64,000 nt of DNA from JAVBRD01 sp031548365 (GTDB taxonomy: Bacteria > Bacillota > Clostridia > Christensenellales > UBA1750), in contig JAVBRD010000013.1 of the NCBI GenBank assembly GCA_031548365.1, positions 92,233-156,232 on the forward strand, written 5' to 3'. Of the stretch, positions 16,523 through 25,222 are shown in pieces (position 1 is the first letter of the stretch; each line of letters starts with the position of its first letter). Under the pieces are notes generated by a model. That model was not told where the DNA came from and did not search any database. It saw only the letters and a program-made list of their open reading frames with translations. The position numbers and the translations under genes were made by a program.

Positions 16523-19500
16523 TTGAGATATGCACTGAGTACAACCGTGCGCCTGCTTGCCGTTTGTGTCGCGTTTTTCCTTGGCATGGGCATTGTGTCG
16601 CTTGGGTGCGGGATAAGCGTTGCGTACGCGGCCGAAAATCGCACGGCGACCAATTGGACCGAACTGAAGACATTTGTCGACGAGGCCAACAAATCGGTGG
16701 GAACGGCGACTCCAACGTCGCTCCATATTCGGATTGCCAACGATTTTGAGGCTGCTGACAGCGAGGGTCAAGATAATAATACGCTCTTGATCGCGGGGAA
16801 TGTCAAAATTTATGCAGATGCGACCGATCCCAAGAAGATCAGCAAGACGCCGCTCTTTTCTGTGGACGGCGCAAGCGCAAAGCTTGAAGTATCGAACATT
16901 TCAATAGCTTCTGCGGCGAACCAAGCGATCGCGGTTGTCGGCGGTGGGTATGTCCGCATTGGCAACTCGTTTGATGAGTCCGGTTCAGCAAAAAACAGCG
17001 CGATAACGGGCCGGATCAGCGCCCTGGACGTAGCGGGAGCGTCTAGTCAGGCCGTAATCGACGGAGGCATGTTCGAAGGCGGCTCTTTTGCGTGTGTTGT
17101 CAACGATTACGGCAAGATTACACTTACCGGCGGTTATTTATCCAGTCCCAATGGATCGGGCCTCAAGATTCGAGAAAATGGCAGCGCGGAACTCAAGGCT
17201 GGTAAGGTCGTCAGCAATGTGGGCATTGACGTTGAGGGCGGAAAAGCGGAGCTTGGGTCGACAATCGTGGAATCCAAAGGCTATGGCATCAACGTTACCA
17301 GTGGCACGGTTACTGCCACGCAAACCCCTCGCGTGACATCGGATACAACCGCCGCGATTTCTGTTTCGGGCGGCACATTTACTTCCAACAGCACGGGCCT
17401 GTTTGTCGGCGCGGGGACCGGCATGCGTGTTGAGGGTGGAACGGCTAACCTCGCCGGAGGGACGTTCTTTGGTGGAGATAACGGCATTCAGGTAACCAAG
17501 GGTACGCTCAATTACTACAATGGCACAAATGTCGTCAACTCTATTCTCGGCGCGCAGGGTGTGCCCAACGTTGGCGTGCGCGTGGCGGGAGGAACGGCGA
17601 ATTTTTCCGGCGGTACGGTGGTGGGAACGGCGGCGGCGGTATCCATGTCGGAAACGACGTCGGTTCTCAAGGTCAGCGGTACAAGCACTGTCATCACAGG
17701 ACCGCGCGACGCAATCAGCATATCGGGCGGAACGGCGACAATATCTGGCGGCAAAGTCGGTCCGGATGGCTCAAGTGACAATCAGACGCAGGTCGGCGTG
17801 CGCATTGTGGGCGGTATAATGGAGGCCATGGCCGGCGCTGATATCCGTGGGGTGGACACAGGTATTTACGCGGGCGGCGGCAAAGTGTCCGTCTCCGGCG
17901 GTATCATCAAGGCCAACGACGGCATATACGCCACCGGTACGGGCACGGAGCTATTCGTCACGAACGGCGACATTGAGGGCGAGCGTTACGGTATTTCCAT
18001 CAACAGTTCGAAAAACACGTCGATCTCCGGCGGCGTAATCAGCGGATTCAACTCTGGGCTGTACGCGCGCTCACCTGTCGCCATGCAGATCACCAAGGGT
18101 ACGTTTAAAGGGAGATACGATACTGCTAAGCCCGGGAGCCTTGGCATGGGCATGCACCTCGTCGACATGGTCAACGGCGGACAAGTTTCAAACGCGACCA
18201 TCACAGGCGCTGGATACAACACAAGCGGAGGCTACGGTGTTCGCGCGGATGGCGATGGGTATTCTATATTCACCAAGTGTGTCATCCGCGGCGCGGACGC
18301 CGATCCCAACGCCAACAACAACCAGGGCTTTGACGGGTCTCCCGCGGTGTACGCCACAAGCACAGCGCGCGTGTACCTTGATAGCGGCTCGTGTAAATCC
18401 ACTAAAAAGGGTACGGATGGTAAGTATAGCGATTACGAGATGATAACAAATGGCATCGTAGTGCCCGTAGGTACGCTCAGTTGTTCGAAAAACGACATCA
18501 CAGTGCGTATCGGAGATTCCGAAAAACTTGAAATTACCGTGATCCCCACCACCGAGTTTAATAATTTGGACAACGGCAAGGCCGCGCAGATCGATCCGCG
18601 CGCACTCAAATACGCGGTAAAAAATCAGCTGATTGCCACGATCAACGCTGAAGGCGCCATCATTGGCTCGTCCAAAGGTGCGACGACCATTGACGCCAGC
18701 TGGCCGTGGAACGCGAAGAAAGAGTTTTCTGTCAACCTGACGGTGGTTCAGCCGTCCGATGGCATTCTAATTAATCCGCGTCCGAGCTATGTTATTCAGG
18801 GCGCGAAAGAAACCTTTATGGCGAGCATCACGCCGGAAGGATCTACGGACGTTATCACATGGACCATATTGGGCGATCAAGACGCTGTGAAGTTGTCGAA
18901 ATTGACGGGAGACACCACGGTCCTGACGGCCAACAGCGTGATTCAAGGTTCAGGCGTGGTCACACTTGTGGCCAAAGCCGGTGACTATAAGGATCAAATC
19001 ACTTTCAACATCATACCCAAACCTACCCCTACGCCCAAAGCCACGCCCACACCCAAGGCAACCACTGGTGGTTCGTCGCCTTCGGCGTCGCTCATCATCA
19101 TCTACGTGACGCCTTATCCGACAGCGGGAGGCGGAGCAACAGCCGCGCCATCCGCCACGCTCTCGCCGATACACGAGGACAACGGATCCGGAACGGCCAG
19201 CAGAGGACTCAATGAGAGTTTCCCGTTCACGGGTTTTGTGGACGTCAACTCGTTCCTCAACGTCCGCGCGCTGCCCGAGATGAGTTCGAGCATACTCGGA
19301 GCTATGTACGACGATGACGAAGTGCGGGTTGTCGGGCGCGATGGCGAGTGGTATCAAATTGAGTTCAGCGGTGGAACTGCGTACGTTCACTCGCGTTATG
19401 TCGGCGACACGCCCAACGGCTCGAGCGGTTCATCCGGATCGTCCTCATCCTCCGGTGGTTCGCAGTCGTCCGGGTTGCCCTCCCGCGGCGGGTCGGTGCC

Positions 19501-19723
19501 TTCCGAAGCGCCTTCGCAGTCATCGCGCGGAACTGGGCCCGCAAACGTGGCCAACTGTTTCTCCGCAAATGTGCGCTCATCGGCGGGTATGGGCAATAAC
19601 ATCATCAACTGGGCGATGAACGGAGACGCCGTCGAGGTGGTCGGCTGGGACGGAAACTGGTGTAAGGTAACGTTCAGGGGGAAGCCGGGGTATATTTACA
19701 GTCGGTATATACAGCTCAGATGA
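16523..19723 (+). CDS. Secreted beta-helix protein with Ig-like and SH3 domains
   Basis: A 1066-residue exported protein. The TTG at 16523 follows GAGGTGG by 5 nt and gives a clean signal peptide ending around AYA-A (residue about 36). Residues about 60-640 are a right-handed beta-helix made of Gly/Ser/Thr-rich turns with recurring SGGT, GGTAT and GGKV motifs. About 680-835 hold two bacterial Ig-like domains. A Pro/Thr-rich stretch (PKPTPTPKATPTPKA) follows, then two SH3b domains (about 905-965 and 1005-1066; NSFLNVRALPEMSSSILG, ANVRSSAGMGNNII) joined by a Ser/Gly linker. There is no LPXTG motif, so the SH3 domains probably attach it to peptidoglycan. The beta-helix may bind or cleave polysaccharide, but no catalytic motif was seen. 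Confidence 0.82.
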   Translation: MRYALSTTVRLLAVCVAFFLGMGIVSLGCGISVAYAAENRTATNWTELKTFVDEANKSVGTATPTSLHIRIANDFEAADSEGQDNNTLLIAGNVKIYADATDPKKISKTPLFSVDGASAKLEVSNISIASAANQAIAVVGGGYVRIGNSFDESGSAKNSAITGRISALDVAGASSQAVIDGGMFEGGSFACVVNDYGKITLTGGYLSSPNGSGLKIRENGSAELKAGKVVSNVGIDVEGGKAELGSTIVESKGYGINVTSGTVTATQTPRVTSDTTAAISVSGGTFTSNSTGLFVGAGTGMRVEGGTANLAGGTFFGGDNGIQVTKGTLNYYNGTNVVNSILGAQGVPNVGVRVAGGTANFSGGTVVGTAAAVSMSETTSVLKVSGTSTVITGPRDAISISGGTATISGGKVGPDGSSDNQTQVGVRIVGGIMEAMAGADIRGVDTGIYAGGGKVSVSGGIIKANDGIYATGTGTELFVTNGDIEGERYGISINSSKNTSISGGVISGFNSGLYARSPVAMQITKGTFKGRYDTAKPGSLGMGMHLVDMVNGGQVSNATITGAGYNTSGGYGVRADGDGYSIFTKCVIRGADADPNANNNQGFDGSPAVYATSTARVYLDSGSCKSTKKGTDGKYSDYEMITNGIVVPVGTLSCSKNDITVRIGDSEKLEITVIPTTEFNNLDNGKAAQIDPRALKYAVKNQLIATINAEGAIIGSSKGATTIDASWPWNAKKEFSVNLTVVQPSDGILINPRPSYVIQGAKETFMASITPEGSTDVITWTILGDQDAVKLSKLTGDTTVLTANSVIQGSGVVTLVAKAGDYKDQITFNIIPKPTPTPKATPTPKATTGGSSPSASLIIIYVTPYPTAGGGATAAPSATLSPIHEDNGSGTASRGLNESFPFTGFVDVNSFLNVRALPEMSSSILGAMYDDDEVRVVGRDGEWYQIEFSGGTAYVHSRYVGDTPNGSSGSSGSSSSSGGSQSSGLPSRGGSVPSEAPSQSSRGTGPANVANCFSANVRSSAGMGNNIINWAMNGDAVEVVGWDGNWCKVTFRGKPGYIYSRYIQLR

Positions 19724-19744
19724 TCATCTGACCGGAGGGTTTTG

Positions 19745-20503
19745 ATGGCCCAAAAGCGACCGCACTCCACCGCCAAATTACAGGCGCCAAGGGAACGCAA
19801 CGCGATACCCGTGACGCCTGTTCCTCAATCTCCAGAAAAGAAAAAAAGCGGTTTCGGGCCGTTGCACATCGCGGTGATTGGCGTTGCGCTCGTAGTGCTC
19901 GGTGTGTTCGGTTATTTGATCGCCGGGAGCATGTCGTGGTCGATTGCCAAGGAAAACCTCGGCGAAGCGGTGTCGCCTCGCACACAGCCAAAGATGTGGC
20001 ACGCGGAAAAAAACGCGACGTTCATTACCATGAATACGCCTGAGGAATTGCGGGAATACGAACAATTGCTGATCGAGAACGGCGGCATGAAGGCGCTGTC
20101 GAGTGAAAATCAGTCTGTTATCCAAATTGGGCTGACCGATGTCCTCACGCTGGTCACGGAAAATGGGGTGGCCGAAGTCAGAATTTTCCCGGGAAAAACG
20201 GTCGCGTGGCCGCAAAACGGCATCACACGTGCGCTGCCCCGGCCGCCTGCTGGCACGCTTGTGGAAGTGGAGCAGGCGGATGAAGTGTCGTCCAGCTACA
20301 CTTTGCGCCGCGTCAATGAAACCCAAGCACGAAACTATGTCGCTAATCTTGTGGAGAAATTTGGGTGGATCGTGCACGAGGACGGCAATTATTTAAGCGG
20401 TCAAGGCGCGTTTTATGTTGCGCTTATCAAAGACGCGACGGTACTTTTGGTTGATTACTATGCGAACGCGGCAGGCTTTGTCATCAACATTGAAACATCG
20501 TGA
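19745..20503 (+). CDS. Membrane-anchored hypothetical protein
   Basis: Not recognised. The 252-residue product has a Lys/Pro-rich cytoplasmic N terminus (1-35), one membrane helix (about 41-63) and an extracytoplasmic domain with alternating strands and helices. The ATG at 19745 has GGAGG 6 nt upstream. It begins 21 bases after the surface-protein stop and 8 bases precede the next gene, so it likely belongs to that operon and may act at the cell envelope. Confidence 0.65.
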   Translation: MAQKRPHSTAKLQAPRERNAIPVTPVPQSPEKKKSGFGPLHIAVIGVALVVLGVFGYLIAGSMSWSIAKENLGEAVSPRTQPKMWHAEKNATFITMNTPEELREYEQLLIENGGMKALSSENQSVIQIGLTDVLTLVTENGVAEVRIFPGKTVAWPQNGITRALPRPPAGTLVEVEQADEVSSSYTLRRVNETQARNYVANLVEKFGWIVHEDGNYLSGQGAFYVALIKDATVLLVDYYANAAGFVINIETS

Positions 20504-20511
20504 GGTAAACC

Positions 20512-21249
20512 ATGAAGACATTGATTTGGGGACATCGCGGTGCGTCTGCCGATGCGCCGGAGAACACAATGGAGGCCTTTGAGCTCGCGTGCCGCGTGGG
20601 CGCGGAGGGGATTGAACTTGACGTTCATCTCTCTGCCGACCGGCAGATCATCGTTATGCACGACGAAACGGTTAACCGCACGACCAACGGCGCGGGACGC
20701 ATCACAGAGATGACGCTTTCCGAGCTGAAGAAACTGGATGCCTCCAACCGTATGGCCGGGTATCAGGGTGCGCGTGTACCTACGCTGGATGAGGTATTCG
20801 ATTACGTCAAAGGTACGGGCATGTCCGTAAACATCGAGATCAAGCCCAACATACTGCCGGGCGAAGGCATCGAAAAGGCCGTGCTGGAATGCGCGCAAAA
20901 ATTTGGCATGCAGGGCCGCATCATCGTATCGAGCTTTAACCACTATGTGCTTGACGAGAGTAAAAGGTTGTCCCCCGATACCGCGGTTGGCGCGTTGTAT
21001 CAAAACCCGGTTTTCAGACCCGCGAATTATGCCAAAGCGAGCGGCTTTGACGCCATTCACCCGCACCATTTTGCGCTGAAAATGCCGGGCGCGGTCAAGA
21101 ACTGCCGTGAGCTGGGCGTCATGATCAACGTGTGGACTGTTGATGATCCGGACGAGATCAAACGCTGGTGCGGCGCGGGCGTGGACGCCATCATCACCAA
21201 TGTACCAGAACTCGCGCTTGGTGTTCGGAATGGCCTGCAAAGAATATGA
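20512..21249 (+). CDS. Glycerophosphodiester phosphodiesterase family protein
   Basis: A 245-residue GDPD-fold hydrolase that splits glycerophosphodiesters to glycerol-3-phosphate and an alcohol. The catalytic motifs are GHRGASADAPENT (His8, Arg9), the acidic pair IELDVHLS (about 34-41) and MHDETVNRTTNG (His46). Later metal ligands fall in NIEIKP and the C-terminal VWTVDD. There is no signal peptide, so it is cytoplasmic and UgpQ-like. The stop is followed at once by the tRNA promoter. Confidence 0.92.
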   Translation: MKTLIWGHRGASADAPENTMEAFELACRVGAEGIELDVHLSADRQIIVMHDETVNRTTNGAGRITEMTLSELKKLDASNRMAGYQGARVPTLDEVFDYVKGTGMSVNIEIKPNILPGEGIEKAVLECAQKFGMQGRIIVSSFNHYVLDESKRLSPDTAVGALYQNPVFRPANYAKASGFDAIHPHHFALKMPGAVKNCRELGVMINVWTVDDPDEIKRWCGAGVDAIITNVPELALGVRNGLQRI

Positions 21250-21258
21250 TCATGGGGG

Positions 21259-21287
21259 TTGACAAATGGCTTCCAAGCCATTATACT
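21259..21287 (+). promoter_or_regulatory. Promoter of the tRNA pair
   Basis: TTGACA, 17 nt, TATACT, 25 bases before the first mature tRNA base. An AATGGCTT / AAGCCATT inverted repeat fills the spacer and overlaps the -10. Confidence 0.85.
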
Positions 21288-21311
21288 CAATTACGCGCTT
21301 CAGACAAGTGT

Positions 21312-21385
21312 AGCGGAATGGTGTAACGGCAGCACCTACGACTCTGACTCGTATTGTCTAGGTTCAAATCCTAGTTCCGCTGCCA
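21312..21385 (+). tRNA. tRNA-Gln (anticodon CTG)
   Basis: Cloverleaf folds fully: acceptor AGCGGAA / TTCCGCT, anticodon stem TACGA / TCGTA with loop CTCTGAC, T-loop GGTTCAAATCC, and an encoded CCA end. It reads CAG. Confidence 0.93.
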
Positions 21386-21389
21386 ACGT

Positions 21390-21465
21390 GCCTCCATGGT
21401 CTAGTGGCCTAGGACACCGCCCTCTCACGGCGGCAACAGGGGTTCGAATCCCCTTGGAGGTGCCA
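21390..21465 (+). tRNA. tRNA-Glu (anticodon CTC)
   Basis: Acceptor GCCTCCA / TGGAGGT, anticodon stem CCGCC / GGCGG with loop CTCTCAC, T-arm GGGGTTCGAATCCCC, encoded CCA. It reads GAG. It lies four bases after tRNA-Gln and is co-transcribed with it. Confidence 0.93.
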
Positions 21466-21473
21466 ACTTATCC

Positions 21474-21514
21474 AAACTCTCTCCCGCCCTGTAAAAGGAC
21501 GGAAGAGAGTTTTT
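21474..21514 (+). terminator. Terminator of the tRNA operon
   Basis: Stem AAACTCTCT...AGAGAGTTT with an inner CCG.CC / GG.CGG part and an AAAA loop, then TTTTTG. Confidence 0.85.
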
Positions 21515-21630
21515 GTTTGTCTTACGCAGGTTCTATGCGCCCGGCGTATGCCTTCGCAGATTAAGGAAAATTAACGCACAATGTTTTGTACGACATCGCG
21601 CGTTCGCCGTTGCTATTCGACCAGCATTTA

Positions 21631-22806
21631 TCAGTCTTCGAGTATGCAGGACTCGAAATTTGCTTCAGCCATGAAGAGATTAAGGCGGCCCGTTTGGTTG
21701 CTTGAGTAGAGCACGTGCCTGCCCGCAGGGTGAAAAAACGGATGAGGATGATCGTTTTGCCGCGTCCATACTGTTGCGTGCTTGCACAAAAGGCCGATTT
21801 TCGCGCGCCCACCTTCGGGAGAATCCGAGTAGCGGATCAGGCTGATGTAGTCACGATGATCGGCTTGATGATCGCGGATTTCAGCGGTGTCGCCAACGCC
21901 AAGCGTGCCGTCGGCGTTGACCTGCATGTGCGAAGGCGTTGAGAGCGAGCGCTTAAATGTGTACCGTTTTTCGTTCGAGCCATCGGGGTTGACAAAAACA
22001 TTTCCGTAGGTCTCAAAGGGAATGGACGCCTTGCTGCGCTTGAAAAACTGAGCACCGATGCGGCCATTTGGCAGAAAAAACTCGTGTCCCACGCGGTCGA
22101 GATAGCGCTGCTGAAGGATGAGCGGCCAGACCTCGCTCGTGGATGCACGCACGATCCACATGCGCTGCACCTGCTCCCAGTGCCCCTCGTGGCAGAACAG
22201 GATGATGTCAGGATCGGTCGAGCTGATATTGGTGTGCGATATCCATTCGCGTTCGCCCCACACGGCCTTGTACGCGCCGGTTGCGGCCTCGAGCCGGACG
22301 ACGACGCTGGACGGTCTTCGGTAGAGGTGTTCGCTCATGTTGCCATAGAGCACCCCCGATGTTTTGCAGTACTCGAGTATTTCGCCGTAAGTAAAAGCGA
22401 GATAACGGCCGTCGTTGGTGATGGAGAGCTGGGTCGGGCGGAATCCGTTCGGCACGCGGAGGCACTCATCCTGTTTCAGCGTCTCCAGATCGATCCTGCA
22501 GACGCTCGCGCCGCGGTTGAAGTACACGAGGCGATTGACTGAGTCGACCAAGGAGGAGCCGATGTTGACGTCCTCGCCGTCCGTCAGCTGCACCATACTG
22601 CCATCAAGGAGCGTCATCAGGTACAGCTGCCAAGCCCCTGTGCGGCTTGACCCCACGAGTATTTTCTCGCCGTTATCCACAAACAGCGGCATGGTGAAAT
22701 AGGGGTGGTGCGTTTCAGCCTGATCGTCGCTTAAGCGTGTGACCGTGATACCCGTGAGCGGATCTTTCGTGCGCTCGAGATGACCTTTGATGATGTCACC
22801 AATCAT
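21631..22806 (-). CDS. Oligogalacturonate lyase-like protein (PL22 family)
   Basis: The 391-residue product resembles oligogalacturonate lyase, a cytoplasmic seven-bladed propeller enzyme that beta-eliminates short pectin oligomers. Family features are THHPYFTMPLF near residue 32, the ISHTNISSTDPD segment with FCHEGHWEQVQRMW (about 190-215), and SHMQVNADGTLGVGD and NDHPHPFFHPAGRHVLYSS carrying the conserved His residues. The ATG at 22806 follows AAGGAG by 9 nt. It faces away from the UroD-to-glycyl-radical operon, with face-to-face promoters, so the two are likely co-regulated. Whether the substrate is oligogalacturonate or a rhamnogalacturonan product is open. Confidence 0.8.
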   Translation of the reverse strand: MIGDIIKGHLERTKDPLTGITVTRLSDDQAETHHPYFTMPLFVDNGEKILVGSSRTGAWQLYLMTLLDGSMVQLTDGEDVNIGSSLVDSVNRLVYFNRGASVCRIDLETLKQDECLRVPNGFRPTQLSITNDGRYLAFTYGEILEYCKTSGVLYGNMSEHLYRRPSSVVVRLEAATGAYKAVWGEREWISHTNISSTDPDIILFCHEGHWEQVQRMWIVRASTSEVWPLILQQRYLDRVGHEFFLPNGRIGAQFFKRSKASIPFETYGNVFVNPDGSNEKRYTFKRSLSTPSHMQVNADGTLGVGDTAEIRDHQADHRDYISLIRYSDSPEGGRAKIGLLCKHATVWTRQNDHPHPFFHPAGRHVLYSSNQTGRLNLFMAEANFESCILED

Positions 22807-22840
22807 GTGAGCATTCTCCTTTTGATGTACCGTCGTGCTT

Positions 22841-22869
22841 ATGATACAGCGGAAAGCCGCGCAGGACAA
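22841..22869 (-). promoter_or_regulatory. Promoter of the PL22-like gene
   Basis: Minus strand TTGTCC, 17 nt, TATCAT, about 35 bases before the ATG. Its -35 lies 17 bases from the divergent operon's -35. Confidence 0.65.
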
Positions 22870-22886
22870 GTTCCGTGCTGCTCTTG

Positions 22887-22915
22887 TTGAAAGAGAACAC
22901 GCGCGATGCTATACT
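22887..22915 (+). promoter_or_regulatory. Promoter of the seven-gene sugar/radical operon
   Basis: TTGAAA (22887-22892), 17 nt, TATACT (22910-22915), 25 bases before the ATG at 22941. Confidence 0.7.
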
Positions 22916-22940
22916 AGGCATATTGCGTGGAGGTGAGCCG

Positions 22941-24080
22941 ATGACCTGCAGGGAGCGTTTGACCAAGGTGATGTCTGGCGAAATACCCGACTGCGTGCCC
23001 GTTGCGCCCGACATCTCCAACATGGTTCCGGCGAGGCTGACAGGGAAACCCTTCTGGCAGCTGTACCTGTACCAAGACCCGCCCATCTGGGTGGCGTACA
23101 TTGAGGCTGCGAAGTATTTCGGCTTTGACGCGCTCATGGATGGCTACGCGAGGATTGAGCTTCCGGGTGAGGAGGCTCCGCCATCATCGTGGGAGCCCGT
23201 GATTGTGTTCCAAAATGAAGAGCGAATCATCGTGCGCAGTTATGACCGGGAAACGCCGGAACACGCGCGCGCGTGGTCATCGACGGTTTCGGTGTTTTAC
23301 AAAGCGGATTCGCCCACCCATGGCGTTGCGTTCGAAAAGCTCGGCCTTCCAGAAAAGCACACGAGCTTTTCGCGCATCGAGGGCGTGAAAACGTGGCCAG
23401 ATGGCGCGGAGCGCTTAAGTCTTGCCAAAAAACTGATGGGCGACCAGGGGCATGTGGGCGTAGGCGTGGCGTCAAGCATCGTGGTCGGGAGCGTGAACGC
23501 TATTTACGAATACCACGACGATCCGAAAAAGTATGAGGACATGCGGGATCAAAAGATTGTGGATGGGGTGCGGCGGGTCAACCGGCTGTGCGATCTTGAA
23601 GACAGGCCCGACTTTTTGTGCACAGGTGGCTCGGGGACGCTGATTTATCAGACGCCAGCCACGTTTAGAAAGCTCGGCCTTCCCATCGTGCAGGCGGTGA
23701 CGCGCGCTGCAAAACTGCGCGGCGTGCCCACGCACATCCACTCGTGCGGCCCGGAAACCGAGCTTGTCAAAATGTGCGCGGAGGAGACGGACCTAACGAT
23801 CATTGACCCGTTGGAGATCCCGCCGATGGGAGACTGCAACCTGCGCGAGCTCAAGCAGAAATACGGGAACAAACTTGTTCTCAAAGGCAACCTGCACACG
23901 ACCAATGTCATGCTGCGCGGGAGCGTGCGCGATGTGCGGGAGGCTTCCAAGCGTGCTCTGGACGACGCGATGGCCGGCGGCCGGTTTGTTCTCTCCACGG
24001 GTGATCAGTGCGGGAGAGACACGCCCGATGAAAACATTTTCGCGATGATCGATACGGCGAGAACATACGGCAGGTATTGA
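22941..24080 (+). CDS. UroD/MtaA superfamily protein with zinc-thiol motif
   Basis: A 379-residue TIM-barrel protein of the uroporphyrinogen decarboxylase superfamily. It is not a heme enzyme by context. It keeps the His-x-Cys (His267, Cys269 in HIHSCGPE) and a late Cys (Cys357 in STGDQCGRD) that form the zinc site of methylcobamide:CoM-type methyltransferases such as MtaA. No corrinoid-binding protein is encoded nearby. The ATG at 22941 follows GGAGG by 7 nt. It is the first gene of an operon with a dehydrogenase, isomerase, aldolase and glycyl-radical enzyme. A methyl-transfer or decarboxylase role on a sugar-derived substrate is conceivable but unproven. Confidence 0.8.
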   Translation: MTCRERLTKVMSGEIPDCVPVAPDISNMVPARLTGKPFWQLYLYQDPPIWVAYIEAAKYFGFDALMDGYARIELPGEEAPPSSWEPVIVFQNEERIIVRSYDRETPEHARAWSSTVSVFYKADSPTHGVAFEKLGLPEKHTSFSRIEGVKTWPDGAERLSLAKKLMGDQGHVGVGVASSIVVGSVNAIYEYHDDPKKYEDMRDQKIVDGVRRVNRLCDLEDRPDFLCTGGSGTLIYQTPATFRKLGLPIVQAVTRAAKLRGVPTHIHSCGPETELVKMCAEETDLTIIDPLEIPPMGDCNLRELKQKYGNKLVLKGNLHTTNVMLRGSVRDVREASKRALDDAMAGGRFVLSTGDQCGRDTPDENIFAMIDTARTYGRY

Positions 24081-24081
24081 C

Positions 24082-25209
24082 ATGAGCCAAAAGACGATCG
24101 GCGTGGGCATCATCGGCACAGGTTTTATGGGCAAGGCGCACGCGTACGGTGTGAGGAACCTGCCGCTCTACTATCAGGATCTGCCGTTTAGAGCGAGACT
24201 CGCGGCTGTCGCGTCGCGGGACGCGGGGAACGCGGAGCGGTTCGCCTCCGATCTGGACATACCGTTTCACACGTCAGATTTCCGCGAACTCCTCGCGTGT
24301 GATGATGTAGACGCCGTGTGCGTCGCCTCTCCCAACGATTTGCACGAGGAAATGGCGCTCGCCGCTTTCGAGGCGGGAAAGCATGTGTATTTGGACAAAC
24401 CGCTTGCGCACAACCTGATTTCGGCAGAGCGTATCGCCGATGCGTGGAAAAATAGTGGCGTGACCGCGCAGATGGTGTTCAACATGCGGTTTTTCCCCTG
24501 CGTCATGCGGGCGAAAGAAATGATCAGCGCGGGGAGACTTGGGCGCATGCTCTCATTTCGCTGCGCATACCTTCATTCCGGCTCGGTGGGTGCGCCACGC
24601 ACGAGCTGGAAGCAGCGCGCGGACATGGGCGGAGTGCTCTACGACTTGGGCGCGCACGCGGTGGACATGTTGCTATGGCTGGCTGGCCCCGTCGCGCGGC
24701 TCTCCTGTGCTTGTCAAACTGCCTACGCTGCGCGCATAGGGTTGGATGGTGCGCGCATCAATGCGGGCGACGACGCCAGCTATATGCTTGTGGAGCTTGC
24801 GAGCGGTGCGCATGGCATGATTGAGGTTTCGAAAATAGCCACGGGCGCGATGGACGAGTTTCGATTTGAACTCTCCGGCGAATGCGGCGCGGTCCGTTTT
24901 GAGCTGATGGATCCGAATTGGCTGTGGTTTTACGACCATACCAAGGCGGCGGGGGACACGGGGGGCAATCGCGGGTGGCAGCGCTTGGAGTGCGTGGGGC
25001 ATTTCCCGGGACCGGGCGGGTTGTTTGTTCCGTATAAAAACGCGGTCGGCTGGATACGCTCTCACGCGCACTGTATGTATAGTTTTTTGGACGCGATCGC
25101 TGCAGGAAACCCCGCTTGCCCAAACATTATGGATGGCCTCGCGGTAGCGCGGCTTCTGGACGCGGCCAAACGCTCGGCGAACGCGGGCAGCACGATGATT
25201 CAGGTGTAA
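24082..25209 (+). CDS. Gfo/Idh/MocA family oxidoreductase
   Basis: A 375-residue NAD(P)-dependent sugar or polyol dehydrogenase. The N-terminal Rossmann fold begins with VGIIGTGFMGKAHA (about 6-19), and the signature YLDKPLAHN (about 97-105) holds the conserved Lys-Pro. The C-terminal half is the alpha/beta substrate domain with LYDLGAHAVDMLLWL, whose His is the usual catalytic acid-base. The ATG is one base past the previous stop, so translation is coupled. Members of this family oxidise sugar hydroxyls, often at C3 or C2. Confidence 0.88.
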   Translation: MSQKTIGVGIIGTGFMGKAHAYGVRNLPLYYQDLPFRARLAAVASRDAGNAERFASDLDIPFHTSDFRELLACDDVDAVCVASPNDLHEEMALAAFEAGKHVYLDKPLAHNLISAERIADAWKNSGVTAQMVFNMRFFPCVMRAKEMISAGRLGRMLSFRCAYLHSGSVGAPRTSWKQRADMGGVLYDLGAHAVDMLLWLAGPVARLSCACQTAYAARIGLDGARINAGDDASYMLVELASGAHGMIEVSKIATGAMDEFRFELSGECGAVRFELMDPNWLWFYDHTKAAGDTGGNRGWQRLECVGHFPGPGGLFVPYKNAVGWIRSHAHCMYSFLDAIAAGNPACPNIMDGLAVARLLDAAKRSANAGSTMIQV

Positions 25210-25222
25210 GGAGGCGCTTTTG

